DNA from: Mermis nigrescens
Taxonomy: Eukaryota > Nematoda > Enoplea > Mermithida > Mermithidae
Length of the DNA: 64,000 nucleotides
Direction: 5' to 3'
Assembly: GCA_036768485.1 (NCBI GenBank)
Contig: JAVLUZ010000142.1
Span: 19,493,274 to 19,557,273 of the forward strand
Shown here: piece by piece, positions 38,701 through 53,700 of the stretch
Layout: every line of letters begins with the position of its first letter
Position numbering within the stretch: position 1 is the first letter of the stretch
Translations under genes and position numbers: made by a program
The notes under the pieces: generated by a model
What the model was told of the DNA's origin: nothing
Databases searched by the model: none
What the model saw: only the letters and a program-made list of their open reading frames with translations

Positions 38701-41700
38701 GGCTATGATAGAGCGTTTGGGCGCAGGGCCTCAAATTAGCGCACAAAAAAACGTAAAACTATTAGGAGATAGGCAAAGATAAGATCGTTTTTGAGCTTTT
38801 TTTAACGAGCTCTTCACACCGCTGACGATAAATTTTGAAAAAAGGTTATAAATATTTTCAGCTCTTTTAACTCATAAAAAAGATCTGATGTTTAAGCTAT
38901 CTAAGTACATACATAACTGATTTTTCGTTGTCCGGTCCATGCTAGACTGAATGATTTCTTTACGCTGTCTTTGCACTTAATTTTTCTGCTTTGCGAAAAA
39001 CAACAGTACATAAGCTTAATAAGTGGGTGCAGAGCGCCCAAAATTTTGGCATCTTCTCCAATTCTAGCTCAAAGTTGGGCTGTTTAGAAAACAAAAATAA
39101 TATAAAAACAACTGATTTGGCGTAATGCGCCACAAAAGTATGGTTTCTCTTTTTTACAAAGTTGCTATGTAAATTAGGAACTCGCTGATGAAAAAATAGA
39201 ACAGTGATGGGGAAATATAAATAATACATTTTTAACAATGCGGCGCAAAGCGCCGAAATATTTTCAAAAACTTTCTTTGAGAATGCAGTAAAAATCCTTG
39301 AATCTATTTTTTTATTCGAAAAAGCCTTTGCGCATGGCGCTAATGACGAAATATCCTTTTAGCGCAAGACGGGTTTCCTTTGCGCCTCGCTAAAAAACAA
39401 TGACCCGTTCCAATAATATATTAGAGACTATTTTTGCTGTTTTGCTTTTCGTTATTGCTTTTAAATTGTTATGAAATGGTGTACATACATAGTAACGCTC
39501 ATAGATGCACAGCATAGTTGACCTGGGGGGTCAACCGTCCTGGGGGATCAATAATTGAGCTTGTTTGGGCCAAAATGACCTCAAAAAGTGATATAAGCAC
39601 TAAAATAGCTGTAAAATTATATTATTACGCAGTTTCTGCTCAATTTCAAGCACTTTTGAAGAAAATGTTCAATTTTAATCCGTTTTTTGCCTTCATTTTA
39701 CCTCATTTTCTCGGTGAAATTTCCGATTTTTCCATTCTGGGAAGTCTGGTCCCCCCACCCCTCCTTACGTGCCTACCTGGTAACGCTGCGTTAGTAAATT
39801 CGTCCTTTCCTTGTACTTATTTGTGCATGTTTCTTTGAGACTTCTGTTTTGGAGTGAGCGAATTTATCGTTTTTTCCTTAGCCCGCTTGTGACCCAAATG
39901 TAGCTCGGCAGCAGGGCAAAAATATCGACCTAGAAGTACCACCATCGATAAATACTCAGATGACGTAAGCGTCATAGCGTTACATATTTATGCATGTCTG
40001 GCTTCAACAAATTTGTGTACGATGTTCATAAATCCCTATCATTTGATGCCAGTATCTTTATTCTTCTCATGATATCCTCTTTCTGTTACAAGCGACAGCG
40101 AAGGGGCTATTTGAGTATGCATTTACATAGCATTTATACATGCGTACATTTCAAGAGTTTGAATTGGAATTTGAAAATTAAAAAAAATTCCAGTGCTTGT
40201 AGCTTTCAACCAGCAAATCCAAAAGAGTCATGTTTTTATTGGACAATTAAAAATTGAATAGAAGTGTTTTTCATTAACACATGGACCGGAATAATGAGTA
40301 TATGACATCCATCCATTTATCTTATTTTTTACCTACATAATGTAAATGTTACGGTTGAATATGGATGATTTTATGCCTTTCTTTTGCAAAATTACTTGAC
40401 TTGACACGTAACACGAATTTGGTAGCTATACTCACGATTTGAATGAGCTTTAGGCAGCCTTTAACTGGTATTGATAAGATTTTCGCTTAAAATTACTTAA
40501 CTTTGTGATCCTTTCATAATATTAATAAATTGTGCTGATGGTATATAATTTATATTTGAAGGGGTTATTGAATAACTTTTACCTTTTCAGGTTCTTACAG
40601 AAGAGCAAAAATAAAGCTCAACTGGCGCCGGATAGTTATATGTTTGCTACGTTTTGCAATGCGTGTAATGCATGTAATATTTTATCACTCAATTCAATAA
40701 ATTTTGCCATTGAATTTACCCGCAGATAGCACATCTAAGGAAACGTTTCAGTTGGAATTAGCTCCAATGATTACGGATTTCTTGGAAGGTGGTAGATCAG
40801 CTAATGCACCAGCTGTATCTCCTGTATCCTTGCCTGGTGGTCTGCTGGCTGACGGAAAAACGTGTCCTTTAAAAATTGAATTTCTGGATTCCGTTACAGT
40901 ACACGTTAGAGTGAGGTTAGCATTAATAATAGGTTCTATGTTGAAGGCAATCTGGGCTTGTTACATACTTAGGTACTATTTAATAGTTGAAAATTAGGCG
41001 ATAATGATCATTTATGGTTGAAGGAACGGCGAAGCTTAAAGAGTTATTTTATATTTGGCCGTAATATTGCAAAAACGATTAATTTTGATATTAATATTAA
41101 TATGAATCATATACTAATATTACTAATGTAATTTTTTTCAATATGAATATATTAATGTGTGCAGGTTCGTGCCAAGAGGTGCTGGGGGAACTCAACATAA
41201 ATTGGTTTATATCTGAAAATTCGTCGGGATGACTCGCAAAAACAACATTTTTCGACGTTTTTCGACATGCTCTATTTTTTGAGATGATAAAATTCGAACT
41301 TTAAGAAAATGTGTTCTTTTTACTTAAAAGGCTCTAAAAAGTATCATTTTTTGGTCGCGCTTGGGTAATTATGAAAAATACTTTACATCCGGCGCGAAGC
41401 GCCGTAAATTTCAAGATTTTTTTGACAAGACATGCGATTTACATCTTTCCTTGCATTATCTTACCTTTCAAAATTTTTTGCCGGCCAAGGGGAGAAGCCA
41501 CTTCCTCCCACCCCTTAAATACGGCCCTGTATATGTATCTATCATTCAGGATTAAAATCGAGGAGTTAACCTACTGCACAGAATTCAATTTCTTATTTAT
41601 AAGTGCCCAAGTGAATCCGATTCCTAATCTAATACGAGTGTAAGCAGCATTTGTAATTCGTTAGTTATATTGCAATCATAACATATAATAATTCAAACAA

Positions 41701-44700
41701 GATTTATTATCGACAAGCTTCATTTGGCCGTCCAATTACGGAAATTATAGTGGATATGTTTTAGCAATTTTAACTTCGTTGTAAGTTGTTCAAAACACGG
41801 TTTGGTGCTTGCTTATTTATATCAGCTTGTTCTTTTGAAAATGCTTTGATCCGATCTAATAGAATACATATTACCAGCCTGTAATCTCCGATTCACTTGC
41901 TGCCTAAAAGTAGGGGCGGATTTGAGGGGGCGGTGGAGCGGCAGCCCCCATTGGCCAAAACTATTTGGCGAGATAAGGAATGAATATGTAATTTGCGACG
42001 GTTTTTTGCCTTCAATGAGCATATTTTCTCAAATTTATGATTCTTTTTAATGACAGGTATTTGCCTTCTTGGCTGTCTGGAAATCATATTTTGGCGCCAG
42101 GAATAGGTTTTTGTTGCAGCAAACATTTTCGTGCCTCCTAATACGATTTCTTTAGCAGAAAGAGCTATGTCGATATAGTTTTCTTCCATTTTTAAAAATA
42201 TATTTTCAAAAATTTTTAACGTTTCGCATTAAAATGCTACAAAGATGCACTTGCAGAGATTTTTCGGCGCTTTGACCTGCATTTCCGCTAATATCTAAGG
42301 AATTTAAGCATTTTTTCACACGAAATAGTCGAAAATTTTAAAATTTTTCTCGGAACTGTTGCTCCACAAATGATTTTAAATAAAAGTAGATGACATAAAA
42401 CGACGAAAAAACGCGATTTCGGTCTTGAAGAGCGGATTTTCGGAGCCTGTTTTCGACCGTCTGGGAAAAGTTGTGGTACCGCACCCCCTTACTCACGAAA
42501 ATCCTAGATCCACCACTGTCTAAAAGTGTTACTTCGTCTTAAATTACGTCAATCGAAGCTTTTGCATACGTCCTTTCGGCTAAGTTTACGCATAAAACTG
42601 GACTCAGAAAGCTGAAATAACTCGTATCACAGAATCAAAAGTGATACTGCGATCGAATACCAATGTACTGCTAGAATCTGCTAATATACGTCATTGCACT
42701 TATGAACTTATTGCAGCGGAAACATAAAGAAGCTGATTTTATCTTCAAAGAATAGAAAACTGTGCTGAATTGTCACATACTTCTCTTTAACAGGATAAAA
42801 TCTTTTTAAAAATGCAAAAGATGTTCGAGACTACATAAAGATTTATTTTGGAGTGTTTATGCCGCGTGCTTTAATGTCCAAGAAACATCAGTTGTTATAA
42901 ATTTTTCAAATTTTTGCTGGAAAATGCGCTACAAAGCGCTAAGTTTACTATTATGTTGTTTAAGAAGTCTTTGCATATCGTGCAAAGATATCTCCGAAAA
43001 TCTTTATACACAGTGGCGAATCTAGGATTTTCGTAAGTGGGTACCTCAACTTTTTAAAAACAGTCAAAGCTAATTGTAGGTCCAAAATTTTGCCTTTCTT
43101 GTTCGAAATAGCGTTTTAGCGGCGTTTTACATTGTCTACTTTCATTTAAAATCGGTTTTGGCGCAACATTTTTTCGAAAATTTCAAAACTTTCGACAATT
43201 TCATCCGAAGTTTCTTTCATATATGGAAAATCCGGCATGAAGCGCTGGAAAATTATGAAATTCAGGCAGGCGCAAGGACCTTCAAAAGCGTGAATTACTG
43301 CTTGATTTCCTGTATTTGTAGCACTTGACGCGGAGCAGCAAAAATTTTTAAAATTTACGCCTAAAAATAGAAGAAAACTACGAGTATGCTGCAATAGCTC
43401 TTTCTGCTCTTGGAATCGTTATCCCTTCAGCAAAAATATGGCTACCAGGCCGCCATCACTGCGAAAATTTGAGAAATTATGATCATCGACGGCCAAAAAT
43501 CTAAGCAAATTATATATCCAATTTTTATCTTGCCAACGGTGTTGGGCCAATAAGCAGGGAGTGGCCGCCCCCGCCTCGCCCCTAAATCCGCCCCTGTTTA
43601 CACGATCATCGACAAATTGTTTTTGTGCAAAGATGGCTCCAAAAATTCTTATACGATACTCAAAAAATTTGTTAAGCAGAAAAAATTATGTTTTCAGCAT
43701 AATGCAAAATTTGCTCGAACTCTTGCTGAAATACAGCCAGCAGAAGACGCAGCTTTATATATCACCGGCCGTCGTCGAAACCTACGCCCGGCTCTTATCT
43801 TACTCGGATATCGATAACATAAGTTTGAACAAGTTTTGGATTCGGCTTATTGTCGATGGCTACAAGGCAGCGGTGGCGGATAAGCAAATGTTTCTGCAAC
43901 AGCAACATCAGCAGCAACAGTCCGGAGTTGCTATGCAGCCGCAAATAACTAAGAATGGAATCGCAGAAATTGCTCACTTGGCTTGCGAGATCATATGCTA
44001 TCGTTTGTTTCAGGTGAGACGCTTTTAATTTTTAACGAGTATATGGTTCACTTCGTTTTTCTTTCATTTTCAAGGATGAGTTATTCGAAAAGCGACTCAT
44101 GGATTTAGAGGAGGGTGGGGGGAGCGGTCGCCCCCTTGTCGTCAAAAAAATTGTTGGGCGACAGAGAATAATGCGTATTTTTTGATGATGTTAGCCATCT
44201 TTTATGACGATTCTTTAGGTTTTTACGGCGTTTCGCGCTGGGTAGTACTCACTACTAATGACATTTACGGACTTTCTTGGCGCTCTAAAAACTTTGTTTT
44301 CACGTCAGAAGAGTAAATTATGTACAGTTCAAGGATTTTTCAGTTTTTACAATGATTTCTCGAGTATTTTTTTCGGCGCTTTGTACCGGTTTTTGCACTA
44401 TGCGATTTTTCAAGAAAAACTTTCGAAAATTTCTATTTTTTTCCGGATCACAAATGATTCTGTCTTCTATCAAAAGAGGGCAAAAAACGGCTACTTTAAA
44501 TATAATGGACAGATTTTTTTGTACAATTTTTGTCACTATTAGAAAAGTTTGTTGTTCCGCCCCTTGTCAGAAAATCCTGGATCCGCTACTGCGTACGTTT
44601 GCATAAAGGATTTGGGTAATATCTGCTCAATGTCGTCCGCTCTCTCAATTTCTCAAATTCAGGTTGTGGTACTTGAAACTTTCGCGAATTAATTCTTGCT

Positions 44701-47700
44701 TTTTTTCCATGTTTTTTTCTATTCTTCGTCAGAACAAGAATTCAGGTTTTAATGATACAAGTCGTTCCATTCGTTCCATTTGTTCCTACACATACTGCCA
44801 CAAATGTTTACGCTTTAATAAGCTTCTAGAGCTTGTTAGGGTTATATCTTTAACACGTCGGTCCTACTTCCTCCCACGCACGACCGACGTGTTAAACATA
44901 AAGCCTTAATAAGCTCTATCATCCTATGGAGCATATTAAAACGTAAACATTTGTGTCAGCACTGTAATTAAGAATTGTCCATTTTATCAATTTCAAAAAT
45001 AAGGTAGCCTTTTCGTGCCTTCGTGTTTGAGAATAGCAAGTATATCGATGGTATGTATGTATACAGCCCTGTATCCAGGATTTTATATCGGGGGGAGGCA
45101 ATCGCCAAAATTTTTTAAATGTACATAAATACTGCTTGAAAAGCGATTTTTCGGGATAAAATGACATTTTTTGACGTTTTATCCGTTGTTGGATCACTTC
45201 TGTTGTTTTTTGCGATAGAACGTAATGAAATTAAGTCAATCAGCGAAAATGTAGTTATTTATATTCTTTTATACTTAATTTTGCAGCCTTTTGGAGGACA
45301 AACAATGCACTATGTACATAGTCGTAAGTTTGTATAAGTAGATTTAGAACATGTAATTACTGCTACTGAATCGTTGCAAGCATACATGATCTGCGGGGTT
45401 AGGGAAGTTTTAACCCCTCCAGAATGGTTTTCTTTCCCCAGAAATTCTTTTCCCTTCCTTCCCAGAAATCCCCAGAAATTCGCGATTTTCCAAAAGTTTC
45501 CGAAAATTCGTAGAAAAGGTGCTGTTTTAGGCGTTTTATAGCTATCTATTTGCTCAAATTGTGTCAAATTTCGGCGTTTCGCGCCATATACGCATTTTCT
45601 GACTGTAGTTTGTTTCGAATTTTTAAAATAATTTCATGCTCTAGGAAGATAGAGCATCGTCAGAAACGCAGAAAACGATGTTTTTGACGTGTACCCACCA
45701 TTCTTGCGCCCAAGAAAGTACTTTGAAGTTTCAGGCACCCCCGCAGAATTCCCATGCTGTACATGTCTGGTTAAAAGTTCATGTGATAAGCCCTCCTTTA
45801 GTCAAAACGCGCTCGATTTTTTATTTTCCTTGTCTTTATCCAGATACCAGCTAATTATCGGGTCCAGTTTGCGAACGTTTTGCAACAAATGGCGAGTTTG
45901 CTAGGCGGAAACGTGCAGCTGTATTGGATGTAAAGATATGCTTTATTCGATTACCTAGTCAAGAATCATGACCACACATATAACAGGGGTTGGGGAGATC
46001 TCCGATCCAAAGTTGGACGTACCCTTTCTCTCCAAAGTTAGAAGATTTTTGACCCCCTTCCTGATTTTTGTTGAAAAATTTGTTTTTTTTGGCTATTTTT
46101 ACGGTTTTTGGCGTTTTGGGCCAAAACTTAGAGGTCATTTATATCCCCCCAAGCCTCTGAAAATGGCCGGGATCCCTTCCAGTTAAAATTTTGAATCATT
46201 AATATGATTATGACCTTTGGTGCCGCTAGGTTGCGGTGACAGTCAGAGGATTTAAGGCACGAAACTGTAGCAACCTAGTTCCTCTCCATTGACCTGACCT
46301 GTTTATATGTTTTTTACGTATTTTTTGTGTATTTTTTCTGTATATCCTGCCTACTTCATGCATCACTTAGACATTTGCGCCTCGTAAAAGGTGTCATCTC
46401 TCATACTATAATTTTTTAGGTATAGTTGTGCTATTTCTCGTGTCTTTTTGTTTCTTTCTTACTAGTAGCATGCTACACTTCTATCTCTGTCTTCTTTTTT
46501 TCTATTTATTTACTTATTTATTATTATTATTTTAATTTTGATATTTATTTATCTATTTATTTATTTTTTATATTTATTTTCTCTATATTTTCCTTTTTCT
46601 TGCCTTTTTTTCTCGAGTTGATGACTTCCTATCATTTGTGGTGGACTTCAAGAATTTTCAACTTTTTCCTTTCAGGAACCATGGTAAAAATCAAAACTTT
46701 TTTATTAAGAGGTCTTAGAACCTCTTGGATGAGCCTTTTATATTTCCGAATGAGTCAGCTTATTTGAATACCTGTTTTATTCGAACTTGATCTCCGCTCT
46801 GTATTATGAAAGCGAAAAATTGTATCCTTTATTGATGTATAACGGAATTTCTTCACCTACTTTTCTAACAGTCGCGATCCTAAATTGAACAAATAGATCA
46901 TACTCTCTGATTTTTTGTGCGGAACAAAGGAAACCGGTCCTGCGCTAGCAAAAATTTCAGGCATTAGCGTCATGCGCAAAGGCTTTTTGGATGAAAAATG
47001 AGATTTTAGCATTTTAAAAGTTTTTTTTAGTCAAAAAAAATTTCGATGTTCCGCGCCGAATGGTATAAAAATGAATTCTTTGTTTCATCATCAGTAAACT
47101 CCTCTTAAGCGTTGTTGAAATATTAGCACTCTAATTTGGAATTCCGATACAGTTTATCATTCTTCCCCATAAGCTCATCCGAAAACTTGGCATTTTGCTT
47201 CCGACTTTTTATTTCTTAGCGCTTATACTATCTTATATGTGTTTGTATCTGCATGCATAAAACGACTTCTTATTGCGCACAAAAACTGATTCGTCATTGA
47301 TTAAAAACAGTTTTAACCAAAATCAATAGCAGCGTTCGACATGGTACCTCGAAATGAAATTTTTTCATTTCACACATTGGTTCCTTGAAGAAAAAGTTAA
47401 AAACTCACTGCGCTTGAAATACCGAAAACAGATTTTAACAACGTTTCAATGGGGGTGGGTAACCTAGAATTTTCCGACGCTTTGCGTCAAATTAATCCTT
47501 TTTGCGTTACGTTTTTCTTAACAGCCTTATACATAGCTCAAGAGATGGACTCGGAAATTGTGTTCAAAGATAGATTATGAAATCGTTCAGAGTCAAACAT
47601 AAAGTGGATGATGAGGAATCAGTCGCGTTGACAAATTGAACAGTAGATTTTTTGTATGATTTGAAAAATTTAAACAATGTTTTTTCGAAAACTTTCTTCA

Positions 47701-50700
47701 CCATGATGTCGAGCTTGATAAGAAACGCTCAAAAATGCCATTATTTTTGCATTCCTCCTAATAGTTATACTTCTTGTGCGCTAATGAGGCTCCTTGTGCA
47801 ACTGCTCCCTGCTGGCCATAGCGGCCGCACAAATGGGGTTGGCGCTAAAAAATCTGATCGTACTCGTATGTACATATTTGGGCAATCTTGAGCAATATTT
47901 GAAAACATAACATTCATATGGGCACAGCAGGGGATTTTAAAACGCATTTTACTAGGTGAATATAGCTATTGTTACATAGCTCATCCTTTTTCATGTACAA
48001 GCTTAATTTTTATGAAAACTGCTTACCTAGACAGAAAGCGTTTCGTTATGGAAAGATTCACTTTTTGTGAAATCGACGGATTTTATTCACGAACGGGTTT
48101 TTATTTTTTAGTATTTCCATTTATTTATTTTTTGGATTTTATCTTTTACCTACGAAAGCTTGCAATTTTTTAAAAAATAGTTTAGAAAGCGTAAGAAAGG
48201 TAATTGGTTACAATTTTTACGAAAACTCGAGTAAGCGGAAAGATTATAGATTTTAGGGGATGCGAATGACGGATGATCTTGCGTCGGTGGTCCTTGTCTG
48301 ATATCTTGTTTTTGGATCATTTATTTAAATTGACGTGCACAGCGTGGGGATTCTACGGTAATTGAAATCGAAAAATTTTTCTAAAGTGCCTTTTTTAGGC
48401 TAGAAAACGTGCACTCGTGCGTCAAACACATATTTTTTGCCGTTTCTGACATTGCTCTTCTTTTATAGAACTTAAAAATATCAGAAAATTTTATAAAGTC
48501 AAAAAATTTCAGTAAGCAAAATATAGTTAAAAATTGGTATATGGCACGAAGCGTTGACACTTTTGAGTATGATAGCTCGAAAGGCTCAAAACAGCTTTTT
48601 TTCACGAATTTTTCGGAAAATCTTGAATTCTGACGCGGGGATAAAACTCCCAAATCCCCAACATCATGTGTGCTGGTCTCTACGTTTTACAATCACTTGC
48701 GTTCAGGATCCAGAGCACTATTGCTCGACAAATGTCGTGGATACCTTTGTGCGACGTGATACAGCCAGCTTTTATAAAATTCTTATGCCCGATGAAAGAT
48801 GGCACCAGATCAGTTTTTACCGAAAACGAAGAAATAAGCAAATTGATTGTTTTAGCTGTGGCAAAAGCCTACGTTGTTTCAGGTGTTCATTATTAGAAGC
48901 AATAGTTCAGCGTGAACTTAGTGGCGGATCTAGGATTTTCGTAGGGGGGGAGCATTCTAAGATTTTTTTACTTAAAAAACAGCCAAAAAATTGTTTTTTA
49001 CTTTTTTACGGATATATGATTTTTTACTTCAACTTTTCCAAAAACAGCCAAAAAAGGTTAAAAAAATTTGCCCTTCCCATGCGAAATGGCGTTTTTTAGG
49101 CGTTTTACTATCTCTACTCCTATTTAAAATCGCCTTTGGTGCAGAATTGTTTTTGAACATTTTTTAATTTTAGGCAATTTTGAGCGAAAAATTATTGCAT
49201 TTCTTTGATTTAGCGAAAATTGGGCGTGACGCGCCGGAAAATTTGTTAAATTAGGGCGAAAGGACGTTTATCATTCATCTTTAAAAATAATAAATTTTTA
49301 TCAAAAAATTTTCGTGTGTATTGTATAAATTTCTCATAAATTATGTGTTTAATCATTAACATTATAATTTTAAGGGATTTTAAGGGATTAATATTATATT
49401 GTTTTAGTAGTATTTTAAATTTCGTAATTAAATCATTATTGATTTTTAATACAGTAAATATATTTTAATTATTATTATGTCGAAATCGCATGAAATATAC
49501 TTATTTGGAGTTTACAGCAGCAGAAAATCATGTGTGTTGCGTTTTATATTGCTTTTTTTAGTTACATAACCCCTTAAAGCGGCCAAAAAGTTGAATTTTT
49601 TCAAAAATCGGAGTGGAGGTCAAAATTTTTCTGGCTTTTGGAAGTGGGGTGGACGACCAACTTTGGGTGGGGGGATCCCTCACCCGTGTACAATAGTTCT
49701 TTCGCTTGCTTGATTGTGAATTACTTTTTTCTAAAAATTGAATGCATGATATCAAGTATGTAAATTATTTATTGATATTGCGATTGTGCAAGTCATGTCT
49801 CTCTGCACGCTTTGCTAATTTGATTGCTTTGTATTAATTAAACCACGAAGCTATTCGTTAAGTGGCATACAAAGCTATGCGAACAAGTAACGTGCATTGT
49901 TTTTCTTCACTGATTACATATTCCAAATTGACAGTGCTTTTCAAATACTTTTCTAAGTTTGTTTTTTATCTGAAATTTTTACAACAGGCGGTGAGGGCTT
50001 ACCTGATGATGGTTATCGTAACCTTTTGACCCAGTTGGCGGGACATCATTGGTCAAATGGTACGCTGCAGTTTTTTCCTCCCCAATTAGCCTCATTCTTC
50101 TTGAATTCGAACGTCGGCGGGGCGCAAACCTTGACAAGCCGGCAACTTTTTCGCAACGCAGTCGAACAAGACTACATTAAAATGTGGCGAAGTATATCCT
50201 GTTGTATTTAGCCACATTATCGTTGTTTTGCGAATTTGAATTCACATTTCGTATTCATCGTATGTACATCATGTTTGAATTTTTCACAGGTTCGACTCTT
50301 AAAAAAATCAAACATTGCGGAACAGTGACCTAGCTAACTTTAGCGTTTTACACGCTTAGCCTAATCTAAGCTTTTAGTCCGGTTTTATTCTGTAAAGTTT
50401 GCATATAATGCATATGTACACAGGCCACACATGCACACTGGGGGTATAGGGTGTGTGTCCTCCCGCCAGTACTTCTGAAAGGCACACCCCGCAGGCCGTT
50501 TTGGTACTGAACCAGTTGTTCGAGCGATGGAAAGGCGCTAAACGACATCTAACAGTATAATTTCAAGTACAAATACTCATCTTTTGAGCAGTAAACTGTT
50601 CAATTTGTTCATCCAGGTACTTTTCTTCCGTTATTTCGTATATACTTGATGTTACAAATCATTCCATTGCCCTTATTTGTTTTCACGCAATTTTAACTAA

Positions 50701-53700
50701 AAAATTCATAAAAAAATAAAATACAACGCATTAAGTATCGAAATTTGACATTAAACAACAAAATTAAGTATTTATGTACCCTTCAGGAAACTCGGTTTAC
50801 CCTCCTCCCAGAACTTTTGACCGTGTGCAATGTGCATGTATAGCACAGGCCCGTATCCGGGATTGGATCAAAAGAAAGGAGGGGCGGACCCAATATAAAT
50901 TTATCTATATCGCGAAAAATTCATTAATATAGCGCGCAGAAACCACATTTCTCGACGTTTTTCGACATGATTTATATATTAAGATCATAAAAATCTAACT
51001 TTTCCGAAAACAAATTTTTTCTTTTCTAAAAGGCTATAAAAAGTGTCGTTTTTTTGGTCGCGCTGAGTCAAAATTATTAAAAATACTTCACATCTGGTTC
51101 GAAACGACGAAAATTTGAAGAGTTTACGTCAAAGACATGTGATTTTTCCATCTTTTCGTGCATAATCTTAGCCTTCAGATTTTTTCCGGCCACTGCGGGG
51201 CGGCCGCCTCCCCGCCCCCTAAATACGGCCCTGTAATGTACACTTATTATTCCTTTTTAAAATCACCTACTCATCTTTAAATATAGAATTTTAATATCCT
51301 GTCCCGCGAGCTTCATCTAGAAAGACAATTTTTAATGTCAGCATGCTATTTCTACGTTTAATCAGTCGAAATAGCGTTCAATCAAATATACTTTTCCATA
51401 GTTTAATTCATAAGTTATAGTACATATGCTTAAAATGTAGGTCTCACCGATGTCAAAGTGGTCGATTCGTTCCTCTAAATCTTGAGCTGCTTAATGTACA
51501 GTACTTTACTACTGAATTGACTATATGTACATGCGTACAAATTTTGAGGAGGCTTGGGGGAGGGGTTCACTTCTCCAAAATTCACGATTTTTCGAAAAAC
51601 TTATAGAAAAGATGCTATAAGCCTTTTTAGCTAAATGTCTTTCTGCTCAAAAATGTTAAATTTTCGGCACTTCGCGCCATATTATTATTTTTTGACTACA
51701 TTTTGTTAAATTTATTCGAATTTTTTTCAAAATTTTTGACATTTTCTTGTTTTTACGTTTATAAAAATAGAGCTTCATCAGAAACGCCAAAAATGATATT
51801 TTTGCCGCGTATCCAACGTTTTTGAGCTAAAAAAGACACTTTAGAAAAATTTTTGGTTTCACTTCCCCCAGAATTCCGACGCTGTGCATGTCTGCTACTG
51901 ACTGATGGCTACAAAACAAATATACATGGGCACATAAAGTGCTTTAGAAGTTAAAGATATAAAAATTCAAATATTCACTAACCGTTGCTTCTTTCTAAAT
52001 AAGAATTTTTTAGGCGCTGGTAGTGATACTGTTTTGTTGGAACATTTTACGCGTCAGCCGTCCCATATGTGGTTCTTATGGTGAGTTTGCGTGCATAATA
52101 TCCTTTGTAATTAAGATCTGCTTCAGCATTCTAAAATTTACAAAGTGAACCGAACGCGGTGAAAAATTTTTAATGAAGCAAATACATAGGTTCTTAAGCC
52201 ATTATAATTTCTAGACCAAGTATTTTTAAAAATCAAATCTCAAGTTAGATTTTATTCATAACTTCAACGAGAATATGAGGCTTGTTTTTTAGAGAAATTA
52301 TGCTCTCTTGCATGAAAAAACGAATAGAAAGCGCTAAGAGGCAACTTTTTACGTCAGATTATATAGCACATCAACTTAATCTTCCTATATTTCGCTTGAT
52401 TGCATATTTACCACTTTAATGGGGCTGCGCGTCTCACTCGTACATATTTTCAAACCTGAGCCTTTATCTTTCTACATATTCTTATTTAACTCTGTTCAGT
52501 TTACTAGCCAATGATTTCACGTTGGACCTTATTGTATGTAAGAGAATGCCCGTATCCAGCATTTTATTTCCGGGGGGCGAAAATTTTGAGGTCAGATATC
52601 TCGAGAACCATTAGGAGATAGGCGAAAATATAGGCAGTTCTGGGCGTATCGCGACGAGCTCTAAACGATGGTAAAAACAATTTTAAATGAAATTTCGAAA
52701 ATTTTCACTTTATTTAGTATTGGTATACAGCAAATTGATTGTTTACGCTATCTACCCAAGTGATTTGTCATCATTTAATCGACGAATAACTTTTAATTTC
52801 TTATCTACTGTCTTTAAGTTTAATCATTGTGCTTTTTAGAGGAAGCAATACGAATAATAAATAATTCGGCGCCAGCGCGGAAAAATTTGACATATTTTAC
52901 ATGTCTAGCTCAAATTTGAGCGGTTTTGAGTGGGCTAGAAGACAAAAAGACAAAAAACATAAGTAAACAGTAAATCGGGGAGGGTATTTCATGTTTTCCA
53001 TGTTGTAACTCAAATTTAAGCTGTTTTGAATAGGCTAGAAGGTAAAAACCATACCTGAATAATGAATCCGGCGCACAGCGACGGAAAAAATTGACATTCA
53101 CTCCATGTCTGACTCAAATGTGCGATTTTGAGTGGTTTAACAAACAAAACTATACACAAAGAATAAACCCGGCGTCGAAAAATTATGAGTTTATCAGCTC
53201 AAAAATACGCTAAAAAGCTGTTTTTTGCTGTTTATACGCACTTCGCAAATTTTCCAATTTTTTCTTTGGGGACCTTTGGGAAAAACAAAAATTTTTTATT
53301 TCGTTGGAGGGGTCGGCTCCCCGCCCCTCCCTGAATACGGGGCTGCGTAAGAGTATCAACATTGGCGTGCTCAAACATCCTACGTTTATATAGCTAATAC
53401 ACTAGTTAACAACGCATAGAAAAGTTAAAGGATGAATGAGGGCTTACATTATATTTTCAATGCTGTAATTAATTAAAATATCCGCATGAAGATTATTAGT
53501 TCTGGAGATATGTATGCAAGCCATGTCTTTTATGAATCATCATTTTTAGCATCGTATGGAGACATTTGTTTGAAAATGGAGATTTGCCAGTCATCGCTTA
53601 CAGGCAAGATTTATTTATCCTAATTAATTTTACTCCTTGTTATAGTTGTCGTGAATTCAAACTTTCAGTGTATGAATTACCCTAATTTCATTCCAGAATA

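Noticed and set aside
43795..43977. Minus-strand frame opposite MED23 exon 16.
   Set aside because: It is the antisense shadow of a strongly conserved MED23 exon.
46426..46767. 113-codon frame with hydrophobic, membrane-like composition.
   Set aside because: It is produced by a T-rich and TTTA microsatellite tract, which always encodes Phe, Leu and Ile; there is no gene context.
48554..49099. 181-codon + strand frame over MED23 exon 19.
   Set aside because: It reads exon 19 in the wrong frame and continues into a family D MITE. The other frame matches MED23 and splices cleanly to both neighbours.
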